Shown here: piece after piece, positions 25,285-33,736 of the stretch
Layout of the letters: each line of letters begins with the position of its first letter
Numbering within the stretch: the first letter of the stretch is position 1
Source of the DNA: Leptolinea sp. UBA4782
GTDB lineage: Bacteria > Chloroflexota > Anaerolineae > Anaerolineales > Anaerolineaceae
NCBI GenBank assembly: GCA_002403095.1
Contig: DHHC01000053.1
Location: forward strand, 1 to 51,351
DNA: 51,351 nucleotides
Direction of reading: 5' to 3'
Made by a program: the position numbers and the translations under genes
The notes under the pieces: generated by a model
What the model saw: the letters and a program-made list of their open reading frames with translations, nothing else
Told to the model about the DNA's origin: nothing
Databases searched by the model: none

Positions 25285-26217
25285 GTGACCATGCAAATTG
25301 CCCAAAATCCCCTGGTAAATAAGCTGCGCAAGAAACCCCGGATAGGCGAAAACCTAATCCAGGCAGTTCTGCTGATTTGCGGGATTATTTCTGTACTAAC
25401 TACCATTGGAATCGTTTTTGAGCTCGGGAAAGAGTCCCTCCTGTTTTTTACAATGCCAGGTGTAACGCTCAAGGGTTTCTTAACTGGCACCAGCTGGCAG
25501 CCGGCGATCGGTGAATTCGGTATCCTGCCTTTGCTCACTTCAACTCTTATCACAACCTTCTTTGCCATGCTGATTGCTTTACCGCTTGGTTTGGGGGCAG
25601 CGATTTTCTTAAGTGAGTATGCATCACCTAAGGCACGGAAAACCTTAAAACCAGCCCTAGAGGTTCTGGCCGGCATCCCTACTGTTGTGTATGGATACTT
25701 TGCCTTAACAGTTATGACCCCTTTTTTACGGTTATTATTCGGCTCGGATACGGTGCAAATTTACAACATGCTATCTGCCGGCCTGGTTATGGGAATTATG
25801 ATCCTTCCACTGGTAAGTTCTATGAGTGAAGATGCTCTGCATGCAGTCCCGCGGTCCCTCAGGGAAGCTGCATTTGGGTTAGGTGCTACCCGCTTCGAGA
25901 CCGCGGTTAAAGTTGTGGTACCTGCCGCACTTTCAGGAATCATCGCTGCCTTTATTATCGGGATCTCCAGGGCAGTCGGTGAGACCATGATCGTGGCTAT
26001 CGCAGCTGGTTCAGGCTCCGCATTCACATTCAATCCGCTCAATGCAGCTGAGACAATGACAGGCTACATCGCCCGCATCAGCGGTGGAGACGTGGCTTAT
26101 GACACCCCGGAGTACAACAGTATTTTCGCCATTGGCATGTTCCTTTTCTTAATCACTCTTGCTCTGAACCTGGTAAGCCGCAGGATTGCTGCCCGATTCC
26201 GCGAGGTTTATGAATGA
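25285..26217 (+). CDS. pstC: Phosphate ABC transporter permease PstC
   Basis: 310 residues with six membrane helices and the binding-protein-dependent permease signature (EDALHAVPRSLREAAFGLGATRFETAVKVVVP, the EAA loop that contacts PstB), plus AGIPTVVYGYFAL. It forms the channel with PstA. The start is GTG 25285, or the in-frame ATG 25291; no clear Shine-Dalgarno favours either. It ends in a 4-base overlap with pstA, so the two subunits are coupled in translation. Confidence 0.94.
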   Translation: MTMQIAQNPLVNKLRKKPRIGENLIQAVLLICGIISVLTTIGIVFELGKESLLFFTMPGVTLKGFLTGTSWQPAIGEFGILPLLTSTLITTFFAMLIALPLGLGAAIFLSEYASPKARKTLKPALEVLAGIPTVVYGYFALTVMTPFLRLLFGSDTVQIYNMLSAGLVMGIMILPLVSSMSEDALHAVPRSLREAAFGLGATRFETAVKVVVPAALSGIIAAFIIGISRAVGETMIVAIAAGSGSAFTFNPLNAAETMTGYIARISGGDVAYDTPEYNSIFAIGMFLFLITLALNLVSRRIAARFREVYE

Positions 26218-27452
26218 ACAAAAACAATTCCATCTTTGAATCCCGGGCACAGGGTAACCTTAAAAAACGCCATCGCGTAAGCAAGATCTGGCGCAGCTCA
26301 TTCTTTCTATCAACGACCATCGGGATTTTCAGCCTGGTCATTTTGCTTTTTTCCATCATCAACCAGGCATTTGGATATGTCATTGTCGAGAATAATGTCG
26401 ATCCAGCATCCTTATCTTCCATGCCCTTACAAAGCCTTGAGCGTGAAGAACTGATCAGCATCCTGCAAGAGAATGTGTCAAAGAACCGTTTCAAAACCAT
26501 CCAGAGGGATAACCCTGTTGAAGAACTGAAGCGGAGCGAACTGGTCGGGTTGGTTACTTCTGAAATAATCAAGCCTACGACCCTGAAAAGCTACTTTCTG
26601 ATCCCTTCCCTGACAAACAAAGCAGAGATCATCCGCACCCAGCAGGATGAATTTCCCAATGCGGTGGTGCAATTCCGCAGTTGGATTTCGCCGTCTTTCC
26701 TAACGGACCCATTATCCACTAACCCCGATACAACCGGCATACGCACCGCCTTGCTTGGTTCTCTTTGGATTATAGTGGTTACGGTCATCATTGCCTTTCC
26801 CATTGGAATTGGCGCCGCGATCTACCTGGAGGAATATTCTTCCAACAACTGGCTGAGCCGGATCATTAAGACCAACATTGACAACCTGGCTGGTATCCCG
26901 TCCATTGTATACGGGCTGCTTGGATTGGCCATTTTTGTCCGTGGGCTTAATCTGATTACAAGCGGTGCATTTATCGGGATTGACCAGTCAAACGGCCGGA
27001 CCATTCTTTCAGCAGCTTTAACAATGAGCCTCCTGATCCTGCCCTTGATCATCATCAATGCCCAGGAAGCAATCCGGGCTGTGCCAAGCAGCCTGCGCCA
27101 GGCCAGCTATGGCCTGGGAGCAACCCGCCTGCAAACTATCTGGTATCATGTGCTGCCGGCTGCAATGCCCGGAATTCTAACCGGAACAATTTTGGCTGTT
27201 TCAAGGGCGATCGGTGAAACAGCTCCTTTGATCCTGGTTGGGGCATCTTCATTCATAAACAAAGATCCTTCTGGATTGTTTTCAAACTTTACGGTATTAC
27301 CCATTCAGATATACAATTGGACTACAAGACCGCAGGCAGAATTCCGCAATGTTGCTGCTGCCTCGATCCTGGTATTATTAATCGTCCTGCTGACGTTAAA
27401 CACAGCAGCAATCCTGCTGCGGAACCACTTCAGCAAGAATAAGGCTGCCTGA
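26214..27452 (+). CDS. pstA: Phosphate ABC transporter permease PstA (long form)
   Basis: 412 residues, over 100 more than the usual PstA. Membrane helix 1 (about 28-52) is followed by a polar insert (about 53-165) rich in Glu, Leu and Ser before the remaining helices. The permease core shows AGIPSIVYGLLGL and the EAA loop AQEAIRAVPSSLRQASYGLGATRLQTIW. The insert lies on the outer face by topology and could contact PstS or the kinase. ATG 26214 overlaps the pstC stop. Confidence 0.93.
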   Translation: MNKNNSIFESRAQGNLKKRHRVSKIWRSSFFLSTTIGIFSLVILLFSIINQAFGYVIVENNVDPASLSSMPLQSLEREELISILQENVSKNRFKTIQRDNPVEELKRSELVGLVTSEIIKPTTLKSYFLIPSLTNKAEIIRTQQDEFPNAVVQFRSWISPSFLTDPLSTNPDTTGIRTALLGSLWIIVVTVIIAFPIGIGAAIYLEEYSSNNWLSRIIKTNIDNLAGIPSIVYGLLGLAIFVRGLNLITSGAFIGIDQSNGRTILSAALTMSLLILPLIIINAQEAIRAVPSSLRQASYGLGATRLQTIWYHVLPAAMPGILTGTILAVSRAIGETAPLILVGASSFINKDPSGLFSNFTVLPIQIYNWTTRPQAEFRNVAAASILVLLIVLLTLNTAAILLRNHFSKNKAA

Positions 27453-27455
27453 CGC

Positions 27456-28235
27456 ATGACAGAAAACAAGAACCAACCTATCATCACCGTAAAAGATCTG
27501 AGTATCTTCTACAAGACCTTCCGCGCAGTGAAAAACGTTGACCTGGAGATCTTCGAAAACAAGATCACCGCTATCATCGGGCCTTCAGGATGCGGTAAAA
27601 GCACCGTTCTGCGGTCGTTTAACCGGATGAACGATTTTATACCCGGTGCCTCAATCCAGGGCAATATCTTGTTTCATGACAAGAATATTTACGATGAAGA
27701 CGTGGACCCGGTTCAGGTTCGGCGCATGATCGGGATGGTATTTCAAAAACCCAACCCTTTCCCAAAGAGCATTTATGAGAATATCGCCTGGGGAGCCAAG
27801 ATGAACGGGTTTAGCGGAAACATGGATGACCTTGTTGAAAAGACTTTGCAGGATGCTGCACTGTGGGATGAAGTCAAGGACGAACTGAACAAGAATGCGC
27901 TTTCATTGTCCGGCGGGCAGCAGCAAAGGCTGTGTATCGCCAGGGCGCTGGCAGTAAAGCCTGAGATCATCTTGATGGATGAACCTTGTTCTGCGCTTGA
28001 TCCCATTGCAACATTAAAGATCGAAGACCTGATGCGTGAGCTGTCCCACAATTACTCCATTATCATTGTCACCCACAACATGCAACAGGCAGCGCGCGCA
28101 TCTGACATGACCGCATTTTTCACCATGGATGAGGACAGGGCTGGTGTAATGGTAGAATATGGGTTAACAACCCAGATATTTACCAACCCGAAAAATAAGC
28201 AAACCGAAGATTACATTACCGGGCGGTTCGGATAA
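27456..28235 (+). CDS. pstB: Phosphate ABC transporter ATPase PstB
   Basis: 259 residues. Walker A GPSGCGKS (Lys48), Q-loop in MVFQKPNPFPKS, signature LSGGQQQR (151-158), Walker B IILMDEP with catalytic Glu176, and H-loop His206. The family-typical FNRMND and QKPNPFP segments mark it as PstB rather than a general ABC ATPase. It powers PstCA in the cytoplasm. It starts 3 bases after pstA with only a weak Shine-Dalgarno sequence, suggesting translational coupling. Confidence 0.96.
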   Translation: MTENKNQPIITVKDLSIFYKTFRAVKNVDLEIFENKITAIIGPSGCGKSTVLRSFNRMNDFIPGASIQGNILFHDKNIYDEDVDPVQVRRMIGMVFQKPNPFPKSIYENIAWGAKMNGFSGNMDDLVEKTLQDAALWDEVKDELNKNALSLSGGQQQRLCIARALAVKPEIILMDEPCSALDPIATLKIEDLMRELSHNYSIIIVTHNMQQAARASDMTAFFTMDEDRAGVMVEYGLTTQIFTNPKNKQTEDYITGRFG

Positions 28236-28250
28236 AAAGGAAGAGGGAAT

Positions 28251-28931
28251 ATGCCCCGCGATACTCTTGACCGGCAGATAAACAACATAAAAGATGAAGT
28301 TCTGATTCTAGGGAACATGATCGAACAGGCAACCTTGTTATCGGTAGATACCTTGAAGAATCGCGACATCAGGGCTGCTCATGAATTAATCGAAGATGAC
28401 CAGCTGATCAATGACAAACGGTTTGCGATTGAGAATGCTGTGCTGATTTTAATCGCCACCCAGCAGCCCATTGCGCATGACCTCAGGATCCTGACAGCCA
28501 TCCTCGAGGTATCCACCGAGCTGGAACGGATGGGTGATTATGCCAAGGGGATTTGCAAGATCACAATCAAGATGGGCGAGTCAGACATCCCCATCCCCAT
28601 TCGTGACCTGGTAAAAATGGCAGAGCTGGCAGTCACCATGCTACATAAAGGCTTGAGCGCGTTTGTGAATGAAAACCTGCATCTTGCCCAGAGTATCCCC
28701 CTGGAAGATGATAACGTGGATGCCCTGTATCACAAGGTATACAGGCATGTTGTTGAAGTGATAACTGCCAATCCTGCCACCTTTGATGAAGCCCATTTGC
28801 TCCTGTGGGTTGCCCATAACCTCGAGCGCCTGGCCGACCGGGTGACCAACATCTGTGAGCGCACAGTTTTCATCGCCACCGGAGAAATGATGGAAATGGA
28901 CAGCACTGACGATGAAGACCAGGAAGACTGA
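28251..28931 (+). CDS. phoU: Phosphate transport regulator PhoU
   Basis: 226 residues, made of two three-helix PhoU repeats with the metal-binding ELERMGDYAKGIC and NLERLADRVTNICERT motifs. PhoU links PstB activity to PhoR and, in many bacteria, restrains phosphate uptake and polyphosphate build-up. GGAAGAGGG precedes the ATG. It ends the pst operon, followed by a terminator. Confidence 0.95.
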   Translation: MPRDTLDRQINNIKDEVLILGNMIEQATLLSVDTLKNRDIRAAHELIEDDQLINDKRFAIENAVLILIATQQPIAHDLRILTAILEVSTELERMGDYAKGICKITIKMGESDIPIPIRDLVKMAELAVTMLHKGLSAFVNENLHLAQSIPLEDDNVDALYHKVYRHVVEVITANPATFDEAHLLLWVAHNLERLADRVTNICERTVFIATGEMMEMDSTDDEDQED

Positions 28932-28954
28932 TCCTTATATCAAGAGACCCTAAC

Positions 28955-28982
28955 AACCAGCATCCAGCAGCATGCTGGTTTT
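28955..28982 (+). terminator. Intrinsic terminator of the pst operon
   Basis: AACCAGCAT (28955-28963) pairs with ATGCTGGTT (28972-28980), 8-base loop, then TT. The ATG at 28972 is part of this stem and is not a gene start. Confidence 0.7.
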
Positions 28983-28991
28983 CACTCAAAA

Positions 28992-29000
28992 TGCTATACT
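28992..29000 (+). promoter_or_regulatory. Extended -10 promoter of the kinase-like/CHAD/HD operon
   Basis: TG-C-TATACT (28992-29000), just behind the pst terminator and 37 bases before the GTG start at 29038. No -35 is evident, which fits an extended -10. It gives the four downstream genes a promoter independent of the Pho box. Confidence 0.6.
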
Positions 29001-29037
29001 TGCACAAAGCTGGAAATTTACTCTTACGAGGCATATT

Positions 29038-29769
29038 GTGTTAAAACCGGGAAACTATAAAGGAAAATTAATCGTAGTAGAAGGGATTGACGGGAGCGGT
29101 AAATCAACCCAGATTGACTTGCTTCATAAATGGCTGCAGGCTCAGGGAAAATCAGTTTACTTTTCCCAGTGGAACTCTTCCTCTCTGGTAAGAAGCACCA
29201 CCAAACTTGCCAAAACTGAAAAGATTTTTACTCCTACCACCTTCAGCTTGCTGGCTGCCACAGATTTTGCCGACCGCTGGGAGAATTTCATTCTGCCTCT
29301 GTTGAAAGCCGGGGTGATCGTCCTCGCTGACCGTTACGCCTTTACGGCTTTTGCAAGGGATGTCGCCCGGGGAGTAGACCCGGATTGGGTCCGAAACCTG
29401 TATTCCTTCGCTGCCCAGCCTGATATGGTCTTTTACTTCCGGGTTCCCCTGGATGTGGCAGTCGACAGGATCCTATCTGGAAGGGCAAAACTAAAGTATT
29501 ACGAAGCCGGTATGGACCTTGGTCTTTCTGAGAACAAGGTCACCAGTTTCAGGCTTTTCCAGCAGAGCATCATTACCCAGTATGACTCGATGGTGGATGA
29601 ATTCAATTTTACGGTCATTGACGGAATGCAGCCGGTTGAAAAAACCCAAAAGCTGCTGCGCCAGGTAGTTAAGAATGCCCTCAAAGGTTGGGATGGGCTC
29701 CCCTCACCTGAAACCTTACACCGCAAAGCTGCCCAAAAAGCCGCCCCGGTGGCAGGAGGTGTGCAATGA
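29038..29769 (+). CDS. Thymidylate-kinase-like P-loop protein, copy 1
   Basis: 243 residues from GTG 29038, chosen because GAGG lies six bases upstream; the longer frame to ATG 28972 would begin inside a terminator and a promoter. It has an intact P-loop EGIDGSGKST (Lys22), the DFADR block, DRY at 98-100 and the unusual EAGMD at 156-160 where typical thymidylate kinases have their LID arginines. A Pro/Ala-rich tail follows 215. The fold is that of dTMP kinases, but its pairing with a near-copy and the CHAD/HD neighbours argue against the housekeeping dTMP kinase. Activity on a nucleotide, or with polyphosphate, is an open guess. Confidence 0.85.
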   Translation: MLKPGNYKGKLIVVEGIDGSGKSTQIDLLHKWLQAQGKSVYFSQWNSSSLVRSTTKLAKTEKIFTPTTFSLLAATDFADRWENFILPLLKAGVIVLADRYAFTAFARDVARGVDPDWVRNLYSFAAQPDMVFYFRVPLDVAVDRILSGRAKLKYYEAGMDLGLSENKVTSFRLFQQSIITQYDSMVDEFNFTVIDGMQPVEKTQKLLRQVVKNALKGWDGLPSPETLHRKAAQKAAPVAGGVQ

Positions 29770-30458
29770 CCCAGGTCAGGTATTACGGCGCCGGGTTCCC
29801 TTACCTCCAGGCTGAAGACCTGCCGGGCAAACTGATCGTGCTGGAAGGCACTGATGGGGTTGGCCGCTCAACCCAAATTAACCTGCTGCGCACCTGGCTT
29901 GAAACCCAGGGCTATGGTGTATCGGATACTGGCTTAAGGCGGTCTCCCCTCACCCAGCCAGGGCTGGAAGCAGCCAAACAAGGGCATACCCTCAGCCCGT
30001 TGACTATGAGCTTGTTTTACGCCACTGATTTTGCAGACCGCCTGGAAAACCAGATCATCCCTGCCCTGCGAGCTGGTTTTATCGTACTTTCTGACCGCTA
30101 CTTCTTTTCGGTCATCGCCAGGGATATTGTCAGGGGTGCAGACCCAACCTGGGCACGCAAAGTTTACGGGTTTGCCCTGGTGCCTGACCTTATCCTTTAC
30201 CTCAGGGCGAATATCGACACCCTGATTACCCGCATCGTCCATGGGCGGGGTATCAATTATTGGGAAGCTGGAATGGACATCCACTGCGCGGATAACCTGT
30301 TTGACAGTTTTGTGGTCTACCAGCAAAAATTGATGGAACAATTCGACATCATGTCACAGGAATACAATTTCATAACTGTGGATGCCAATTGTTCTCCCCA
30401 AAAAGTTGATGCTGACCTGAGGAAACATATTTCTGCGATGCTGCAGAAAGATCATTAA
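29766..30458 (+). CDS. Thymidylate-kinase-like protein, copy 2, Walker A Lys replaced by Arg
   Basis: 230 residues. It aligns with copy 1 throughout (KLIV.EG.DG.G.STQI.LL, TDFADR.EN, DRY at 110-112, EAGMD at 167-171), so the pair is an old tandem duplication. The P-loop reads EGTDGVGRST: the invariant Lys is Arg34 (codon CGC), which usually cripples phosphoryl transfer. All other landmarks are kept, so this is not a decaying pseudogene; it may be a regulatory or scaffold partner of copy 1. ATG overlaps the copy 1 stop by 4 bases, with AGGAGGT upstream, favouring equimolar synthesis and a heteromeric complex. Confidence 0.88.
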   Translation: MTQVRYYGAGFPYLQAEDLPGKLIVLEGTDGVGRSTQINLLRTWLETQGYGVSDTGLRRSPLTQPGLEAAKQGHTLSPLTMSLFYATDFADRLENQIIPALRAGFIVLSDRYFFSVIARDIVRGADPTWARKVYGFALVPDLILYLRANIDTLITRIVHGRGINYWEAGMDIHCADNLFDSFVVYQQKLMEQFDIMSQEYNFITVDANCSPQKVDADLRKHISAMLQKDH

Positions 30459-30482
30459 TACCAGACGGCGAGAAAATTATTA

Positions 30483-31523
30483 ATGGCTGCCAAAACTGAT
30501 AGCAGTACCCGCATTTTTGCCCACCGTATCCTGCTCAAGCATGTAGAGTCTATGATTGGTGAAGTTGAAGGGGTAAGGACTGCTGCAGATATTGAAAGCA
30601 TCCACCGGATGCGGGTGGCTTCACGCCGATTAAGGAATGCACTTGATCTTTTTGGGGATATTATTCCGCAGAAACGCCTGCAGCGCTGGAAGAAGTCGGT
30701 CAAGATAATCACCAAGTCGCTTGGCGCTGCCCGCGACCTGGATGTTCAAATTGAAGTTGTCAGTGCGTTTATTCAACAAACAGAACCGAGAAATGCCGCC
30801 GGTGTTCGCCGATTAAGAAACCGCCTTCTGCAAAAAAGGCAGGAATTACAACAGAACGTCCAGCAGACAATGTCACAGGCAATGGCAGACGGGCAATTGC
30901 TAGACATGCGGGAGCACTTATCACTACCGCCCGCCCCGGCAATGGAGGGAATGGATCCGGCAGCCATGCTGGAATCAGCTGTATTGCCTGAAGATATCAA
31001 CCAGGTTTCACAGCTGTTATACTACCGGGCTGTAAATTCGATTTTCAAGCGTCTGGATAGCTTTCTGGCGTATGAGATTGCCATGTATGATCCGGCGAAC
31101 ATCACTGAACTGCATGCTATGCGCATCCAGGCAAAATGGCTGCGGTATGCCATTGAAACCTTCTCACCCCTTTACCCTGATGAATTAAAAAAGCCGCTCA
31201 ATGCAGCACGTGATACGCAGGAATTCCTCGGTCAGATCCATGATTGCGATGTTTGGGCAGGTTACCTCCCCGGTTTTATTAAGCGGGAGTACAAACTCAC
31301 AAAAAAGTATTACGGTACAGACGCCCCATTCAACTTCCTTAAACCCGGGCTGGAGGCGTTTGCTCTTGACAGGGCGGAAGCCAGGAATAAACTCTACCAG
31401 GATTTCCTGGCGCAATGGGCGGCGTGGCAAAAAGACGGTATCTGGGATAAGCTTCGACTATCTCTAACTGAACCTCTGGCTGCCCCTCCCAGTCAACAGG
31501 AACCGCAAGTAACAGGAGATTAG
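30483..31523 (+). CDS. CHAD domain protein
   Basis: 346 residues, nearly all the helical CHAD fold. Two halves each begin with a conserved His-and-Arg motif: I-H41-RMRVASRRLRNAL and, near 230, LHAMRIQAKWLRYAIETF. Basic residues line both, with LGAARDLDVQ and LGQIHDCDVW at matching places. CHAD proteins bind polyphosphate through these basic residues and localise to polyphosphate granules. No CYTH (triphosphatase) domain is fused. It follows kinase-like copy 2 by 24 bases and abuts the HD gene (stop TAG next to ATG). The ribosome binding site is weak. Confidence 0.93.
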   Translation: MAAKTDSSTRIFAHRILLKHVESMIGEVEGVRTAADIESIHRMRVASRRLRNALDLFGDIIPQKRLQRWKKSVKIITKSLGAARDLDVQIEVVSAFIQQTEPRNAAGVRRLRNRLLQKRQELQQNVQQTMSQAMADGQLLDMREHLSLPPAPAMEGMDPAAMLESAVLPEDINQVSQLLYYRAVNSIFKRLDSFLAYEIAMYDPANITELHAMRIQAKWLRYAIETFSPLYPDELKKPLNAARDTQEFLGQIHDCDVWAGYLPGFIKREYKLTKKYYGTDAPFNFLKPGLEAFALDRAEARNKLYQDFLAQWAAWQKDGIWDKLRLSLTEPLAAPPSQQEPQVTGD

Positions 31524-32144
31524 ATGGACTCAGACGTTCTCTACTCTCAATCCCAATATGCAAGCCTGCAATCTGTTTTTCAGCTGGCAAAGACCTGCCA
31601 GTTTGACGAACCTCATACCCGCCAGGTGGTAAAACTGGCCCTGCAAATCTTCGATGTTACCCGGGAATTACACGAACTGGGAGACAGCGAGAGGTACCTC
31701 CTGCTTTGCAGCAGCTTGCTGCATGACATCGGCTGGATAGATGGCTGGAAGAACCACCACAAAGGCTCACTACGGATTATCCTGGCTGCACCCCTGCTGC
31801 GCATGTCCGCAAGCGAACGGCTGCTCATCGGAAATGTTGCCAGGTACCACCGCGGAGCGCTGCCATCCCTCCGTCATGACCATTATGCAACCCTGGAGCC
31901 AGCGCAGAAAGAATTGGTTAACAAACTTGGGGCTATCCTCAGGCTTGCAGACGGTCTCGATAATTCTCACCAGCAGCGGGTAAAAAAAATGGCAATTACC
32001 ATAAGCAGGAAGAAAATGTTTTTAACCTGCCAGGTTAGCGAACCCCTGGTGGAAGAGGAAGCTGCGCTGGCAGAAAAAAGCGCCCTGTTTGAGCAGTGTT
32101 ACAAACGAAAAATCATACTGAAACAGGTGGTATCTTTATCCTAA
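31524..32144 (+). CDS. HD-domain protein resembling the Ppx/GppA C-terminal domain
   Basis: 206 residues. It has His31, the HD pair His67-Asp68 in LLHDIGWIDGWKNHHKGS, and VARYHRGALP with His109, the pattern of the C-terminal HD-like domain of exopolyphosphatase/guanosine pentaphosphate phosphatase. The N-terminal actin-like catalytic domain of Ppx is absent. It may be a phosphohydrolase on nucleotides or phosphates, or a regulatory subunit. AGGAGAT at the end of the CHAD gene is its ribosome binding site, and the stop and start codons are adjacent. It converges with mazG (14-base gap, no terminator). Confidence 0.85.
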   Translation: MDSDVLYSQSQYASLQSVFQLAKTCQFDEPHTRQVVKLALQIFDVTRELHELGDSERYLLLCSSLLHDIGWIDGWKNHHKGSLRIILAAPLLRMSASERLLIGNVARYHRGALPSLRHDHYATLEPAQKELVNKLGAILRLADGLDNSHQQRVKKMAITISRKKMFLTCQVSEPLVEEEAALAEKSALFEQCYKRKIILKQVVSLS

Positions 32145-32158
32145 ACACATCGGGTTTG

Positions 32159-33616
32159 TTACAGGTCCAGTTTTTTTGATTCCTCCCATAAACGGTCCAT
32201 TTCTTCAAAGGATAACGCAGCAGTAGTCTGACCGCTTTCTTTGGCTTTAAGTTCAATATACTTAAACCGTTTACGGAATTTTAGGCTTGCTGCGCGTAAG
32301 GCTGATTCAGCATCCACATCATACCAGCGCACCAGGTTCACAACCGCAAACAGCAGGTCGCCCAGTTCTTCAGTCCTGGACTCTGATGTTCCTGCTTCTT
32401 CGAATTCCTTCAATTCTTCATAGACTTTTTTCAAAACCGGGGCAACTTCAGGCCAATCGAAACCCACCCTGGCTGCCCTGTCCTGGATTTCCTGCGCCTG
32501 GCTTAATGCGGGAAGTGCCAGGGGTATACCATCCAGCAAGCCTTGGTCTGCCTTTTCGTGATTGTTTGCCCTTTCATCAGCCTTGATTTGTTCCCAATTC
32601 TGCAGGACATTGTCCACTCCGCTGACTTTGGTGGTCCCGAAAACATGCGGGTGGCGGCGGGTGATTTTTTCATGTATGCCCTGCAAGACATCTGCAATGG
32701 TGAAATCACCTTCTTCGCTGGCGATTTGGGCATGAAGGACAATCTGCAGTAATAGGTCTCCCAATTCCTCTTTCAATGCGGAGGGCTCTTCATTATCAAT
32801 AGCTTCAATGGTTTCGTATGCTTCTTCCAACAAATGGGATCGCAGTGAAAGATGTGTCTGCTCCCGATCCCAGGGACATCCATCTGGTGCACGCAGGTGC
32901 GCCACCAGCTCATGAAATTCTTCAAGGGAAGTCCCTTGTCCTAGCGGAGGTAAGTAGAGCACAGTCATTAACCCTATGTTACTGCTCCTGTCCATCTCAT
33001 AAAGAGCAATTTCTTCAATCACCTGTTTTTCTGTACCGGCATTGTGGACCATTTTGACAGGATGAAAGTCCGGGTAGATACTTAAGAGCGTCATCTTGGC
33101 TTCTGCTGCAACCTGGCGAGAATAGATTTGGCCGATCAGCACAGGCAATGAGGCGGGAAAAGGCGGAGCGTTTCGCAATCCTAGTTCGATAGCATCAAAT
33201 ATCACCAGATTAGGAAACGGGTCGATCTGCAAAGCTGTGAAACATGGTTCCAGGAAACTGATCCCTTCAAAGACCTGGATATCAATTTCTTTCTCAGCTG
33301 CCCTGCGTAAGATCTCCAGTGAAGTTGCTTCTGCCACCATGGGATGCCCAGGCACAGCGTAAGTTACCCCTTCAGACCTCAGACTCAGTTCCAGGATAGT
33401 GGAGACAATCTTCTCATACACCTCTTCGAATGTCTCTCCAGACTCATAATAATGGTCAAAAGAATGCACTTTTACAGAAGCAGGCAGTTCGCTGACGGCA
33501 GGATGGTGCCTTGTACGCACATAAACTTCAGCCTGGCTGCCAAGCCAATCCCAAGCAGCCCTGGTGAGCATCTCTGCACCGCCAGGTCCCAAACCGATCA
33601 AGGTAATTCTTCCCAT
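32159..33616 (-). CDS. mazG: YabN-type protein: tetrapyrrole methylase fused to MazG pyrophosphohydrolase
   Basis: 485 residues from ATG 33616, favoured by GGGAG six bases upstream; an ATG 12 bases earlier is less well placed. The N-terminal half (about 1-220) is a tetrapyrrole (corrin/porphyrin) methylase domain with GLGPGG and AVPGHPMVAE. The C-terminal half has two MazG segments with the metal-binding EEAYE and ELGDLL motifs (LLEEAYETIEA, KEELGDLLLQ; ELKEFEEA, EELGDLLFAV). MazG hydrolyses NTPs to NMP and pyrophosphate, housecleaning non-canonical nucleotides. The methylase-MazG fusion is a known architecture whose methylase role is unclear. Confidence 0.93.
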   Translation of the reverse strand: MGRITLIGLGPGGAEMLTRAAWDWLGSQAEVYVRTRHHPAVSELPASVKVHSFDHYYESGETFEEVYEKIVSTILELSLRSEGVTYAVPGHPMVAEATSLEILRRAAEKEIDIQVFEGISFLEPCFTALQIDPFPNLVIFDAIELGLRNAPPFPASLPVLIGQIYSRQVAAEAKMTLLSIYPDFHPVKMVHNAGTEKQVIEEIALYEMDRSSNIGLMTVLYLPPLGQGTSLEEFHELVAHLRAPDGCPWDREQTHLSLRSHLLEEAYETIEAIDNEEPSALKEELGDLLLQIVLHAQIASEEGDFTIADVLQGIHEKITRRHPHVFGTTKVSGVDNVLQNWEQIKADERANNHEKADQGLLDGIPLALPALSQAQEIQDRAARVGFDWPEVAPVLKKVYEELKEFEEAGTSESRTEELGDLLFAVVNLVRWYDVDAESALRAASLKFRKRFKYIELKAKESGQTTAALSFEEMDRLWEESKKLDL

Positions 33617-33669
33617 GGTTACTCCCATTAAACTATAATCTCCAGCAAGACAATTCTATAATACAAAAC

Positions 33670-33690
33670 TCCCATCTGCCATCCATGGGA
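33670..33690 (-). terminator. Possible terminator downstream of rpsI
   Basis: Minus strand TCCCAT / ATGGGA, a 6-bp stem with a 9-base loop followed by GTTTTG. It is a modest hairpin in the 120-base gap between the end of the ribosomal operon (33737) and mazG (33616). The rest of this gap shows nothing I can assign. Confidence 0.45.
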
Positions 33691-33736
33691 TAGCAAACAG
33701 GAGCTGTATCTTCCAAATTGTGCGAAACGTAAAAAA

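Noticed and set aside
28972..29037. Upstream ATG start for kinase-like copy 1
   Set aside because: The extension is encoded by the pst terminator and the promoter, and is not conserved-looking; GTG at 29038 has a Shine-Dalgarno.
29038..29769. Housekeeping thymidylate kinase (tmk)
   Set aside because: P-loop and DRY fit, but the EAGMD block, the paired degenerate copy and the CHAD/HD context make that name unsafe; left as thymidylate-kinase-like.
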